From Trichobilharzia regenti (lineage: Eukaryota; Platyhelminthes; Trematoda; Strigeidida; Schistosomatidae): a stretch of 64,000 bases of DNA. Made by a program: the position numbers and the translations under genes. The notes beneath the pieces were generated by a model. It saw nothing but the letters and a program-made list of their open reading frames with translations. It did not search any database and was not told the DNA's origin. The stretch spans positions 88,298,319-88,362,318 of the forward strand of contig OX235264.1 of the NCBI GenBank assembly GCA_944472135.2, in the 5' to 3' direction. Positions 22,138 through 36,700 of this stretch are shown here, piece by piece (within the stretch, counting starts at the first letter, position 1; each line of letters starts with the position of its first letter).

Positions 22138-24662
22138 GTATGTTTTTCGGTTTTAAACTATTAACAGCATGCGCTTAAGAAAACTGTGATAAGTCATGCA
22201 GTTTGAAAATACTTGAAGCACTATCTGCTTCTGGAATAAGGTCCGTTAGATTCGCTCTCGAAGTCCCAAATGTTTCATGTGTGGTGGCCAACGATGTAGA
22301 CCCAGAATCTGTTATGTTGATTAAAAAAAACATCGAACATAACAAAGTGAGTAAAATCGTTAGTGCTGTCTGTAGCGATGCTAATGACTTGATGTATCAA
22401 CATCGAAAGTATTCTGAAAGGTAAGTTCACTTCTGTTTAATAAATATATAGTTAGATAATATTTCATCTTTCTGGGAATAGTGCGTAGCAGTTGTCTTTA
22501 TGAGCTCCACGAACTCATTAGATCTTTTCTAAATCACTAAACAAACACCGTATTTCTAGTGTTGAATCTGCTTGGCAACTATGTTTATAAGAAACTACGC
22601 GTATCCTGGGTTGGACATGTTACTCATGCCAAATCGTAGCCTTATTCGCTGACAACTGTTAGCTGACATAAGGTTAGATAAATAAAAACGTGCTGGTGGT
22701 CAAATGAATATCTAGCGTCGATACATGACATCTTTGACTAAGTTCTAGCTACGTAGGTGTAGACTATCTGACTGAAGTACTCGAAACGGTAATCACCAGT
22801 GACTTGAGACTATTGATGATACAGCTCAAATTGTTGTGAGTGACGCAGATGTATTTGCTCTTCGTAACCTCGTAGTTCCATTAAATTTTCATTCTTCTTT
22901 GTGGGATCATTCTTTCCCCATACATTCCCGTTATAGTTCCTTTGAATTTTTTCTTCACCTTTGTGTTCTATATGATGTAGCAACTTGATTTGCTTCACTC
23001 CCTAAGTAAAGTTTTAATTTGAAAACCTTCAGTCATACTAGGGATTTTTAATTCGTGATATTAAGCACACGTGTGTGTAATTAAAATTGGAATACAGTAT
23101 GAACCAACTAAACGCTACTGTCACATCTGCCAAACGAGACATTTAAGATTCAATCTAGGTAAAGAATATATTTCTTGACTGCTGTTGCCCAATTTTTTTT
23201 AGCTATAAATATAAATTTGTTGATTGTCTGACCGTTATAACTCATATATGAACATAGTGTTGTAGGTGAACTAACTTCCGGTTGCTTTCATTAGCCTGTA
23301 ACTTATGGCTATTGCACTGACTCACGTTTAGGCTTCCCTCATAGGTGGTACCTCTCATATGGAAGTTCCCTCTGATGGAAATTGTGCTTGGTTATTTGAT
23401 TGGATAAGTGGAGTAACAAGAACACCTGTAGACATTGTCTTTCAGTGATAACAAAGTACCACAAGCAATGGCTACGTTGGCTGTCAACGCTGCGTCTCGT
23501 ATCAGTGATAAAGCCTCGCCCCAGAGCTCGAATGAAGGGTTTAGGCAATATACTTGCCTGATTCCAGAAGATATTTGTCAATGTGCACCAGCTACTAAAC
23601 GTTTTCGTATGTTGTTTTTTGTGATAAGTGTGTGACTTTTCAGAAATACTATGTCCTCTACGCCAACAAATCTTATAATTTTCTTTGGGATTCCTGTAAC
23701 GTTTTAGGTTTAACGTAGTCGACATCGATCCATTTGGAACAGCAAGCCCATTTTTAGACTCCGCTGTCCAGTGTTTGCATAATGGTGGACTACTTTGTGT
23801 AACTTCAACCGATATGGCTGTATTATGTGGCAGTACTCCTGGAACTGCGATGGGCAAATACGGTGGGATGGCTATTAAAACATCATCTACACATGAAGTT
23901 GTGAGTTTTCCTAGTTCTCTAATTAGTTAGTTGCAATTCAGTTACTTGGAATAGATTTTTTATGTAACAGTCTATGAGCCACATGTATTATGTTAGGGCT
24001 GATATTATCCAGTTGCCCAGACTAAAGTTGTCGAAGCGGGGCTCGAATCCACTTCCATTTGACCGAAAGCCGAACGCTTAATCAAATGATCCATATCTCT
24101 GATTGCAATTGAATTTTAGTAAACTTAAGTTTGGCAGTTTTGTGTAAATATCTGTCCCCTGGTCTGTACTTACTAAGCAGAAAGTTTTCTTAATGAAACG
24201 ATCACAATTTAGGAGTATAAATTGTTAGGTAATTGAAATGAGATATGTGTTTAAAAGTAAAATTTCTCGTACAGCAAATGCTTTTCAGCAGTTTATACTG
24301 TTTCATTGAACTCAATTTCCAAAGTTACTATGTTAAAGTCGCAATAGGTTAGTAGTACAAGATGCCGTAAAACATTGCAAACACTTAACGGCTTATGAAA
24401 AATATGCATTATAGAAAAGAAGTCTTTCACAAGTGTCTGCGAGCATTTCAACGAAATCCTCTGGGGATAGCAATGCTGTCATCCCAGAGTTGTTTGTAAG
24501 CTTCTAACTTCCGTTTAATAGCAAAAGCTATATTTTGGGTAATCCTTCAGTTGGATATTAATTCATTTACTGTTTCAGAGAGATAGTGAAAATCTTATTC
24601 CTCTGAAGACAGCGTGGATTATGAATCTGTTGTAACCAGCCTTTAGCAAATAAAGGCACACG

Positions 24663-24717
<55 letters not shown>

Positions 24718-27700
24718 TATTTAAAAAAATTACATGGATTTAAATATGGACCTTTAATTAAGATGACATGGTTGGCCATTAATCTGACATTTCGGGTTTT
24801 ACACATTCGCATGATATGATTGTTAGCATGCATCTCACTGCCCTAAGTGTCTAGCTCTCTCAATATAGTATTTCTCACAAAACTTCATTTTCAACAGCTT
24901 CCTAGGATCAGCTGTAACAAGTTTGTAATTTGGCGTCATGAATATGTTCCTAGGATTGATGACTATTTGTAGACTCTTCTACTTAATTATCGAGTGTTTT
25001 CTTTTCAGTAGTAAAATCGTAACTCACGGAATCCTTCGAAGTGAAAACGGGAGTAATATAAAGCTGTCCACTACTATCTCCAGTGATTTTCCTGATTGCG
25101 GTAGATTGGATAATGCGACAGACAGCCGGCCGGGAAATGAGGAAACAGGCATAATATGGATCCACACAAAAAATTGGGGGATCTGTACTTCGCCGATGAT
25201 ATTTGTCTGATTTCCCACAAACTGGAAGATATACAAGTGAAAAGTAACAAGTCGGAAGAAGAGGCATCAAATATAGGACTTCAGGTGAACATATAGAAAA
25301 CAGAGGTGATGAAGATTCCTGGCCAACAGCAGCAACAACAACAACAGACAACAATCAGCGTAAATGGGAGAAATCTGCAAGAAACAACCTCCTTTACCTA
25401 CCTACCTGGGAAGCATCGTTTCAACTACAGGCGGAACTGACGGGGATATAAAAGCGAGTATCGGGAAAGCAAGTCAAGCTTTCATTTCTCTCAAGTCTGT
25501 GTGAAGGTCGACATCACTTGGCATGAAAAGTAAGATCCGGATTTTCAACTCCAATGTGAAGTCAGTGCTACTATACGGATCAGAGACTTGGCGCTGCGTC
25601 ACGAAGGGCACTTCGAAAAAAACTACAGACCTTTAGCAAAGTATGTCTTCGCTAAATACTCAAGATCACATGGCCAGCCGGAAAAGATCAGCAACAGGGA
25701 TCTCTGGCGATGAGCGAACCAACCAGGAACCGATTGTGCAACAAATGTGCAGGAAGAAATGGAAGTAGATTGTCCATACTTTGAGAAAACCATCAAGTGA
25801 CATAACACGCCAGGCCACCGCTCGATTGGAACCGGAATGGGAAGCGGGGAGTTGATGGTCTGAGGGTGACATGGAGAAAGTCAAGCGAAGAAGAGATGAA
25901 AGGATGTGGGCAGACGTGGAGCCAGGTAGAAAAGTTGGCAGAGAACCGAACTCATTGCAGAAATGTGGCTGAAGCCCTATGTTACTCTAGGAACTAAAGG
26001 AAACAGTAATAATAAAATCGTATAACAGTTATATTCCTATATTAAAATTCTGTTCTTGTTATTTCATTTAAGGGATTACGAATACTTCTGAATGGCATAC
26101 AGTCAGCTGCCAGTCGATATGGTAAAATCATTGAACCACTGTTATCTTTGTCGGTGGATTTCTATGCTAGAATTTTCGTTCGTGTCTGGTCTAGTCCAAT
26201 ATCTGTCAAAGCGATTGCAGCTAAGCATGGCATCTGTTATACTTGTCTTGGTTGTCTGGTAAGTACAACCAATGTTAATAATTATTAAAATTAAAAGGTA
26301 ATAAGAAATTTGTAAACTTTAGTAACTTTACACTGTAAAACAGGTTGATATTCATTAGTCGTAGGTTTAACGTTCTAATGCAGGCGCTGAATGCTTGGCT
26401 AACTGATGAAGTAGCATAGAACTTTGCACAAATATACATTAGTTTAAGTTAACGTACTTTCTACAGAGGACAAGGTGAATGAAAATTTCAGGATACTGCA
26501 ACAAAATAGTTTCATGGGGTATTTTGGGACTATTATTTGGAAATTTGCTTCTCACTCTAATACAACCTGGCATAACAGCGAAAGAACAGTTGTCAATGGG
26601 GAATCCTATCAAGTAATGTAGTCTTGACTCCGGCCGATTTGTGCGCCATATACCAACTAATCTGAGTGCGTATGTCATAGGCTTTTTGGACATAGATAAC
26701 TTGAAATGTAATTATTCGAGCCGACACAGAGAAGTTATTCGAAGTTTTTCACTGGATTCTTGTATGTGAGTCACTGAGATACAGTATACATCAATAGCCA
26801 GGCTTTCCAAAGTTTTGGTCAAACCTACCTCTTGTCCAGCTTGGATCAAAATGCGAAAGTTGTCGGTGACATTTAGTTCCAGAATAGTGGTGCTGGATAT
26901 CGTACAGAAGCTGAGTCTTCTGGTAGTAGCTATGTGGTGATCCAAAATGATGTGTTTAAAGTGATATTTCAAACAAATAAATAAATAGCACCTAATTAAA
27001 TTACGGATAACCAACTCAGCATTTTGTTAGCAGTGCAGCCCAAACCTAGCTACTGCTAACTAGGTAGTCATTTCGCTGTAGTCTTTAATGGTGGAACCCA
27101 GCTGCCATGTATTCAATCAATAGTCCTCTGCCAATACTAAGCTTATCACAGTTTGATTATCGATCAACTTCCTACATATCTTCCGCTTCATCATGATTAG
27201 AATTCTTATAATTATGATTATACTTGACAGTAGATAAGAGATTAGTGTAGTAATTACGCACCACACATTCACATGATGATTAAAATGAAGTTATGGTGTG
27301 GTTAGCTGTTCGGTTTCACGCTCTGCTGATGGAGCCGCGGGATAGTAGTCTGGCGGTCGGGTCTTTCTGCCAACGGAATTTCCATCTCAGCTTCAGTTAT
27401 CACTCATTGTACCGATAGTAATCTGACACTTCATGGCTTTTAAGAATATGCTTTTCACCAGATGTGGTGACAGAACTAAATGAATGTATCTCATGTATGA
27501 AAATAACAGTAACACTAAAAGTGATAATAATTAGAGTGTGTAAATATATGGCCTATTAGGTATCAGGTGCAGTAAGTTGTGGGAGAGTACAGTTAAGTTC
27601 TGCTTTCCATTGAAATGCTGTTTCTTACATTATGTAGGCACTAGATAATTTCCGGACTCCCAAACCAAAGCCGATGATTGTCTTAAGGGACTGCCTCCTT

Positions 27701-30700
27701 TTCCTTTGACTTAAATTCTGTCCCACAAGGCAGAAGAGTGACTTCATGAGCTGCATTCTAATGGATTCATATCCCATGCGAATCTTGGAGATTATGTACT
27801 GCATACGTTAGAAATCAGGAATCTCCCAATTCCCTAGGTGAACACCCTTCAATTTTATGAGAACATTTCCCAGTACATGAAGTCGGTAAATGATACATAC
27901 TTTGAGTTGTCAGTGTAATATTTTGGCGGCCTAAATTTCAATTGGTGAATTTGAGTTCAAATCTGATTTACTGGCTGCAAATTGATTTTGTGAAACAATA
28001 AACAATAACCAATCACGTATAAGCCTAAAGAACGACGGTTCTATGGTAAATTAATGTGTTGGATTTATGTATTGACATGTTTGAAATGTGCATCTCCTAC
28101 CAGTCCCTACGATCAAAATACTACCTATTATTAGTCTTCAAAGAGTATGTAGACATTGGATATGGACACAAAGTTGATAGATTGAATTCATTAGAAGTGG
28201 GTAAAATAAAGCGTTACTCAACTTCCCCGTTTATGTGTAAGCAGTTGAGCATGGGCTACACCTATTGTATTAAGGTTGATGATAAGTACTAACTGTTTCA
28301 AATTTTATAAATGATATAGCTCTGCGTGCGTAAGCACTTGATGGAAAATTGAATGTCTGTAACGTTGTCTTATATTCTAAAGGATACTCAGTGGTTAACT
28401 GTAATTATTTTATTTGAAATAACTCATTTATTAAGTCGGATAATTCTACAAAGATTCCTAAATTTAGTATTTTGGGTTCTTTAATTTTAGGCGTACTATA
28501 TACAACCTTTGGGTGAGGCACTTAATAATAACAGAGTGGTTGCTCCTGCTCGTGGTCCACCTGTAGGTCCTCAATGCACGTACTGTGGTTCAAAATTTAA
28601 TGTATTTGGTCCTATGTGGATTGGACCCTTACATAGTCGTTCATTCTTATACGATTTCCTATCTGATTTGGGCTATCCTCCTGGATCCGGCGGTAGTGAA
28701 AATCACTCTTCGCAAAATATAGCGGATAAAGGTATGTCTACATTGTAGTAAACTATAATTACATGTTAGTTTGTTTATTTGATGTATCACACATCGATAC
28801 AGTTTCTATTTGTTTAAGTTATTTTGCGTTGCTTATTGATCGATTTATATTGGATCGAATAGCTCGGTTTCTGTCCACACGTTGGCTTCTATTAAGGATG
28901 CTTCGATGATGTGTGAAGGTCTAACAGCTTGTTACAGTTTTACATACTGGGTGTCATTTCGAGGGCACTTTATTGTTATATTTTTCTTTTCATACTTCCG
29001 TTTTCCAAGTGAAACATAGGATCTCAAGTGGTTACTGTTTCTTGCATTTCCACTTGTGGAAAACTACTATGTACTGTTAGCCAAGGTATTCTGCCAAATG
29101 AATGTCTAGTTGCAATAGTAACGTTCGCCTACATTCTTATCAGTAGATGATTCCAAATTCCTTATTGGCACATTTATTGTTTTATTCTAAGTCATCTCTT
29201 TTTAGGCACAATAATTTCTCATACACCTGATTCCCTTGATTAGGTTGAACAAAGTAAAAACAAACCTTTTTGTCTGCCTGTCTGTCTGTTCTCGACATAG
29301 AACTTTGCACCAATGTGCGGCAGTTCAAGTCGCCACACTCCATAGAGCACACATAGCAAGAGAAGAAAGTACAAGAAAAGCATAGTAGAGACAGTTAGCA
29401 GAGGTGTGAGACAAAGAAATAGTAATAACGAAGAACAATATAGTTTCATTGGAAATCATAAGTCACAGGGACTGGATGCATCTGAGCCATCGAAAACGAT
29501 TTTGAACCATATCACCAATTGTTTCCAGCCATTGGTTTTTGCCGTCTCAAGGACTCCAAACAGCGCAGTCTACACCTACCTACGTGGCTTAAACTAACTG
29601 TTGTGGATTTCATTGACTGATGTCATGTTTTGGTTTGACCGCCGCTAGATTTTTTCCAACCTGACCCTATGTCAGCTAACATTGCCCATCGAGGAAGGCG
29701 ATGACTAGGCATACGTAACACATGTCCTAACCATCTCAGTCTATGTAACTTCACAACTTCGTCGATTGATTTCCCCTGTTTACCTAGAACTCGACGCCTA
29801 ATCTCAATATTGCTCACCTTATTATGCCACTTCACACGGGAAATAGAACGCAGGCACCTATGATCAAAGACAGCTAGTCTTTTCATGTCTTCCACTCTCA
29901 GTGGCCAGGTCTCACAACCATAAAGGAGGACGGAGCGGACTGATGAGCAGTACACCCGCCCTTTGGTCGATAGTCGAACATCTCGTCTACGCCAGAGTCG
30001 GCGTAAACTGGCAAATGCGAAACGAGCCCCCTGTATTCGTGCTGAGATTTCGTCAGAGATCAGCCCGTTGGGGCTGATGGTACTTCCCAAATAAGTGAAG
30101 CGGTCAACGTGCTCTACCACTTCACTTCCTATTTTTAAACTAGGCGTCGATGTAGTCCAGTCCTGTAACATCATCTTGCATTTGGCGGGAGCGAATCGCA
30201 TGCCAAACATTCGTAGATTGCAGCTCAAGGTGTTTAGAAGACTCTGCATTTTTTCAGCGTCTTCGCCTAGAAGGACTATATCGTCTGCATATTCCAAGTC
30301 AACGAGATTATTCCCGGTAGCAAGTCAATCCCTGAGTCGCTGAAGTCACCTAGGGTTAAGTCCATTAACACATCTATGATGAAGTTGAATAGAAAAGGAG
30401 ATAATGGGCATCCTTGACGGACACCACTGGTCGTCATCAGTTCAGATGACAGCTCGCCGTAAGCCCTCACCTGGCTGTATGAGTACGAGTAGAGTGCCTT
30501 AATCAGTGCAATATATTTTTTCGGAATTCCCTTTACAGCCAAGCATCTCCAGAGAACTTCTCGATCGACAGAGTCGAATGCTGCCTTTAGGTCAAGAAAT
30601 ATAATGACTGTTGGACGCCGGTAGGAATGCCTATGTTCTAGAATCTGTCGGAGGGTGAAGATATGATCAATACACCCTCTTCCTGGTCTAAAGCCTGCCT

Positions 30701-33700
30701 GGCTCTCTCGTGTTTGTGCTTCCCGAGCACCACTCAGTCTACGCATGATTATTGAGCCTAAGACTTTAGATACTATATTAGTCAAGCTAATCCCTCTGTG
30801 ATTATCACAGGAAGACTTGTCTCCCTTCTTGTATATGGGGATAATCAGTGACTTACACCAACCCGATGGGACTTCTTCTGATTCCCAGACGCTGCCTAGT
30901 ACCTCAGTTAATGCAGACAGTAAGCTGTCTCCACCGTACTTAAATACCTCTGGAGTCATTCCATCAGGTCCCGCTGCTTTGCCTAGTTTCAGATTGGTGA
31001 CAGCTTTAGTAACCTCAGTTAGTGACGGAGGACCTGTGTCTATATCCCATTCAGGGAGGTGTTGGATGCTCGGAAGGTTGAGCGTGGCTGTGGGCAAATT
31101 AAACTGCTCCTCATAATGCTCTTTCCAACGATCCAGTCGTCTATCCTGGGAGCTAATTATAGTGCCATTTTTTTCCGAGATTGTCTCACTAATGATTTGT
31201 CTTCTCCCACCCGTTTCCCTGATGAGTCCAAAGAGTTGCCTGGTGTTGCCTATCCTCGAAGCTTTCTCCATCTCTTTGGCTTTTGTCGCCCACCACTGTT
31301 CACGGTCCTTGCGGAGACTTTTCGTAAGTTTCCTCTTGTGCAGCTTTCGCTCCTCATTGAATTCGGAGCTCGCCGGAATAAGTCTTCTAGCATCTATCAG
31401 TTCGGATGAGGCGGTGGAGATCCAGTGGTTTTTACTCACCTTTGGGTTTACCTTATTCACAGCTTTTACAGCTGTATCTATGGCTGCCTGGATATTTTTC
31501 CAAGCTTCTTCAGGGTGAGCACAGCTGTCGAACACAGATATGTGTTTAGCTAGTTCTTCCTCAAATACGGATTTAGTTTCCTGATCGAGCTGGGGACGTG
31601 ATGGTTTTACCGCCAGCTGTTTCCTACGTCCGTTCAGTCGTAAGCACACCCGAGCGCGGACCAGTGCATGGTCGGTATCTACGCACGTGTTCCAGAAGGA
31701 GCGACAATCTCCTACCGACCCACGCCAACGATAGCTTATTGCTATGTGGTCTATTTGTGTCCAGCGTTGGTTTGATGAAGGGGGTCTCCAAGTCAAACAG
31801 TGTCTCTCCTTGTGTTTGAAGTTAGTGCTTACAAGAAACAAATGATTATCAGAGCAGAACTGTAGGAGACGGTCACCGTTGTCGGTTCGCTGGCACGGAA
31901 CTCCATAGGTGCCACCGACATCCTTCTCAGATTGACACAATTTCCCTACTTGAGCGTTAAAGTCACCAGCTAGAACGACTATGTCTGAGCGTTTAGCCTT
32001 TCCACCAAACTAGACAGCTTTTGGTAGAACTCATCCTTCGTTTCATCTGAACTGCAGTCAGTGGGGGCGTAGGCGGAGATTACGAAAAGGCATCGGCGAG
32101 TAGTGCAGTCCTTCCTCCTTCTTACTGATCCGTTCAGGCGGACAGCACACATTCGGCTATCTACCGGGATCCAGTCAAGCAATGTCTTTTCTGCCCTAGT
32201 ACTCAAAGCTATCCCTACGCCAGCTAATCCTCGTGAACTAGCTGTGGCATCTCCTGACACCCTCAAGGTGAATTTTGCAGATTCAACCTGTTGGCCAGGT
32301 GGGGTTAGGTGAATAACCACACTTGGGTCTTGTATGCGTGTTTCTGAAACACAGCATACATCAATGGCTCGTGATGCCAGGGTCTTGGCTAGTGATGCTT
32401 GTTGTCCTATTTGGCAAAGTGTCCTAACATTAAGAGCTCCTATATGAAATTGGTGGCGCGGCTTTAAGAGGCTGTCGGTGGTGGTTTTTTGGCTTCCATC
32501 GTTTTTAGTGGACGCAGAGTGGAGAGGAAGTGGAGAGCTATCAAGTCGAGGAGTTGCATCAGTGGAAGGAAGGCAAGATGATAGAGATGAAGATGAAGAC
32601 AAAGATGAGTGAGTAATAGAGAGGTTTCGTGTGCATTTCGGATTGTGAGGGCGATTGTTACTTCCCGGCTGCCCACACCTGTCTGTCTGTCTGGATTCAA
32701 CATAGAACTTGGCACCGAAGTGCAGCAGTTCGAGTTGCCACGTTCCAAATACCACACACAAAGGTAGACAAGAAGATGAGTGAAGAGAATCAATAGAGTT
32801 TGACAAGTATAAGAGTGAAACAGAATGGGTAATGGTAGAAAGGAATATGAAAGATTACAGAGATTGAATACATCTGCGCCATTGACAACGATTTTGAGCC
32901 ATGTCACCTATTGTCTCCAGCCATTGATTCCTAGAGTCCCGAGGGCCCCAACCCGGAAGTCTGCATCTCCCTACCTGACTCAGTTTAACTGTCAAGGATT
33001 TCATGGATTGATGCCATGTTTTTGTTTGGCCACCACTGGCTCTTTTCCAACCTGAACCTATATCAGCTAACAATGCCCGTCGGGGGAGGCGGTGGTTAGG
33101 CATGCGCACCACGTGACCTAGCCATCTTAGTCTATGTAACTTTATAACCTCGTCGATTGATTTTCCCTCTTTGCCCAACACTCTACGTCTAACGTCAACA
33201 TTACTTATCTTGTGAAACCACCTAACGTGAGACAGAGATCGCAGACATCTATGATCGAAAGCAGTCAACCTTTTCATGTCTTCAACTCGTATTGGCCATG
33301 TTTCAGAGCCATAGAGAAGGACGGAGCGAACTGATGAGCAGTACACACGTCCCTTGGTTGATAACCGGATGTCACGCCTACGCCAGAGATGGTGTAAGTC
33401 AGCGAAAGCAGCTCGAGCTTTTCGGATCCGTGCTGAGATTTCATCGCCAATCAGTCCGTTGGTGCTAATACAACTTCCCAAATAGGTGAAGTGGTCAACA
33501 TGTTCTATCACTTCACTCCCTATCACTAAGTTAGGGGTTGACGTCGTCCAGTCCTGTAGCAGCATCTTACATTTTGCAGGGGCGAATCGCATGCCAAACA
33601 TACAAAGATTGCTGCTCAAGGTGTTCAGAAGACTCTGCCCACACCGTGGAAGTTGGTTGCGTAACCGCAGAGCCCAGGGGACAACTGCTTGAGGCCGGTC

Positions 33701-36700
33701 ACACGCGGCCTGTTTTTGTTTGTTCTTTTTTGTTTGGTGTGTCTCAGTAGCAGATTTATCACTCCCGCCCTGTGACACGGCAGCAGGAAGCGCGGTCGTT
33801 GTTAATCCGGGCCACGGCCGATCCGGCATGAAATTTTGTAATTTTGTATTGGACATGATGTTGGATTGGGTAGCTGCTTTTTGTTTAACTGCTATCCAAA
33901 CAACCTGCCTGGCATGGTAGAACCTCAAGAGACATAAGTCTCAGCCAGTATAGCTTGATTAGGTCATTGCGGTGTTCAAGCCCGACCACCACGTCAAGGT
34001 AGCAGCTTTCGGTCGGGGATAAAAAGAACTCATTCCTTATTTCACAGCTTTTCTTCAGTTGCTAACAGCCTGAAAATGACATAAGTTATTATCTGTCTAC
34101 ATAACATACATCTACAGAATACTTCAAAATTATGTCAACTCATAGGGCATAGTAGTGGAACAAGGGATATCGAAGTGATTTTTTTTATTATCACTCGCTT
34201 AGGTGAACTTATTAATTTTACATTTTTACTTAATTGTCTATTTACTTAATAGTTTTACTTTTAATAGTGTGAAATATCCCCATACTATAAATTAAAAGTC
34301 AATCTGAACGAAGAGGATTCTTTTCAATGAATTCTCTTCAGGTTCTTATAATTTGAAAAACATAATATTTGCTATCCTTAAAACAGTGACCTTTTCTTTT
34401 CACCCTCAATCTTTCTTCTCGAATTTTCTGTCATATTATGTATAAAGAAAACTGTGGTTGTTAGAATATTAACTATCTTGTTTCTTCATAAGCCTTTGTT
34501 CTCTCCCTTTGGGTTGAAGTAATTTCGAAGTTTGTTATAAATTTAAAACTGTAATAACTGACGTCATTTTTAGGCTATTCACGACTGAAGAAAGGCCATG
34601 AAGTAGAAAAAAGAGTTCTCTTTATCCTGCAAATATGTTCGTTCTTTTTTTGTTCAAATACTAATTTTTGTCTTCATGTGATTATTATGGATATATATTA
34701 GTTATACTAATACCACTCTGATAATTGTACGTTATGTTCATGTAATCGAACAGCAGAGAGAAGAGTACACTAAGAAATGAGTGAAACACAAACAATACTT
34801 ATAAACAGCTATAATCAGAGAAGTGGAAGAAGTAACTTATTGGTCTAAACGCTTGACTTCCAGCCAGTGGACCGTGGGTTCGAACCTCACCCCACCTACT
34901 GAGGTTTAAACAGCCATAATAGGCGTGGGTCCTTACCAACTGCATTTTATACACATGAATAGTCTGATTATTGGAGTTTATTTCTATCACACAGGCACAA
35001 AGGTGTGAAAACAGATAGGCTTATACTACCATTAAAAACCTACAGTCAGCTGTTTCGCTTCTTGTAACCTAATCACTTCATATAGGATTCACGTTTGATG
35101 TGGATTACCAGCACTATATAAAATGACTTTAAATGCGTTGAAAGAAAAACAGAAGTTCGAGAGATAAGACTAACAGGTAGGTAATTACGTCGAGAATTAT
35201 TTCAGACCTTAGTATAAACCTTTGGTAATTAATACCCTGTAGGAAAAAAGCTTGTGGACTTCTACAAAAAAAAAACAAGAAAAAGGCAGCTGAATGAGGG
35301 ATTATTTAATCTCAGTGGTAGAAAGTAACTTTGAGTAGATCTAACCACCCTTAAACCTCTATATACAGGAGTGAAATTTCGAGTCGAGCGGTGGTGTGGA
35401 ATATGTTGTCATTCTTTTGATATATTTTGTTATATAGCGGGTACTTTTTGACCCTGAATAATATTATTAGCCCGGAAAAACTATTCTATCTTATATCACT
35501 ACCTTTAGTTTCATGTATTTTACCGTTCAGATGAAGAGTCTCCAAAATTACCGAATGAATCAGAAACTCAGTTGTCGGATCAGTGTAACTTAGTAACAAA
35601 TAAACACTACGGTACAATTAAACGTATTGTTGGTATGGCGACTATGGCGTATGAAGAACTGCCTGATGTGCCTTTATATTATGCAGTTGATCAATTAGCA
35701 TCACTTTATGGTTGTACTATCCCTAAATTACTAGAATTACAGTAAGTTCTATATTGAAAAACGTGCAATTGATACATTTATTAATTCTTCTAATTACAGT
35801 TTATCTCTGAAATGAGGTTTCCAACTGCAGTAGCTGATTTTATTGAGTAGTGCTTTCATGAGCAATGGTGACTTTTGATATAGTGCGGTGGGTAGTAATC
35901 GCCATTAAGACTACAAGTGTTTAAAAGTTTAACCTTCCATTTTCTCTCGTAGTCAACTTAGCTAAAAGAGAATTGAGATTTGAAGAAGTTACGGATGGTT
36001 ACATTAGAATCTGATGTAAGCTTGTGACCAAACGAAAAGTTAAGTGAGAAGTTTTTAGAGGAGTGTGTCTTGAAATCATGGGGTTCGCGGTTATTAATCC
36101 TGAGTAATTTAGGCAAATGTGTGTTTGACGCTATATAGTATTGATTAATTGACGTGAGTCGTTGCACACTATTCACATCAATAAGTAGTGCTCACTAGCC
36201 ATATCTAAGTGAACTGAACATTGGGCCGCCGTTTCTCTCGTTTGGGGCCGAACTCATCAGCGATGTAGTTGTTTTGGGTTATCATATAATGGTTCATCGT
36301 GACCTTTGGGATCATACGTCTCAGCGATTTAAGACTTTATCAGATATGGTTAAGAATTGAAATCGGTGATCGAAATACTGCAATTTCCTTCTTTCTGTCC
36401 CTTCTGAAAGCAGTGTGATAAGCATGCTTACCTGTTTTTATACTGATGTACCTCGACCATTTTCCCTCATACTTTAATGTTATTATTTTGTGCGGTACAC
36501 CTCTTGGTGCCCATAATGTACAGTTTGGTGTTAGAGAAATAAGTAATAATGGAATAATATGATCAGTAATGATGAATTGAGGTGTTGAATGGTAAGTAAG
36601 GTGGGTAAGTCACTATATGAGATTGTGAAGCTACAGAAATTTCCATGCCTAAGACTTATTTTATGAATACTGAGCCACATCTCTCCTCGACAAGCAATGA

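Larger units (their letters stand above)
29268..32690 (-). mobile_element. RTE-like non-LTR retrotransposon, nearly full length, frameshifted (element 1)
   Basis: Minus-strand LINE in TRMT1 intron 5 with an AP-type endonuclease, reverse transcriptase and a (CAGA)n tail at 29268-29290. Its 5' end joins the (CAGA)n tail of element 2 at about 32690. Two frame breaks (about 31960 and 30290) separate three open segments. The clade call rests on domain order, the single coding region and the short tandem tail. Confidence 0.8.

Noticed and set aside
22201..22420. Acceptor CATGCAG at 22201 for TRMT1 exon 2
   Set aside because: It would put the exon out of phase with exon 1; the acceptor ending at 22179 keeps the frame.
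23339..23857. 172-codon minus-strand frame
   Set aside because: Antisense shadow of TRMT1 exon 3 and its intron.
30095..31819. Several plus-strand frames of 66-118 codons
   Set aside because: Antisense shadows of the RTE-like reverse transcriptase.
36225..36270. Hammerhead-like CTGATGA...GAAAC on the minus strand
   Set aside because: Stem II pairs poorly and no stem III with a cleavage triplet follows GAAAC; the match is probably chance.
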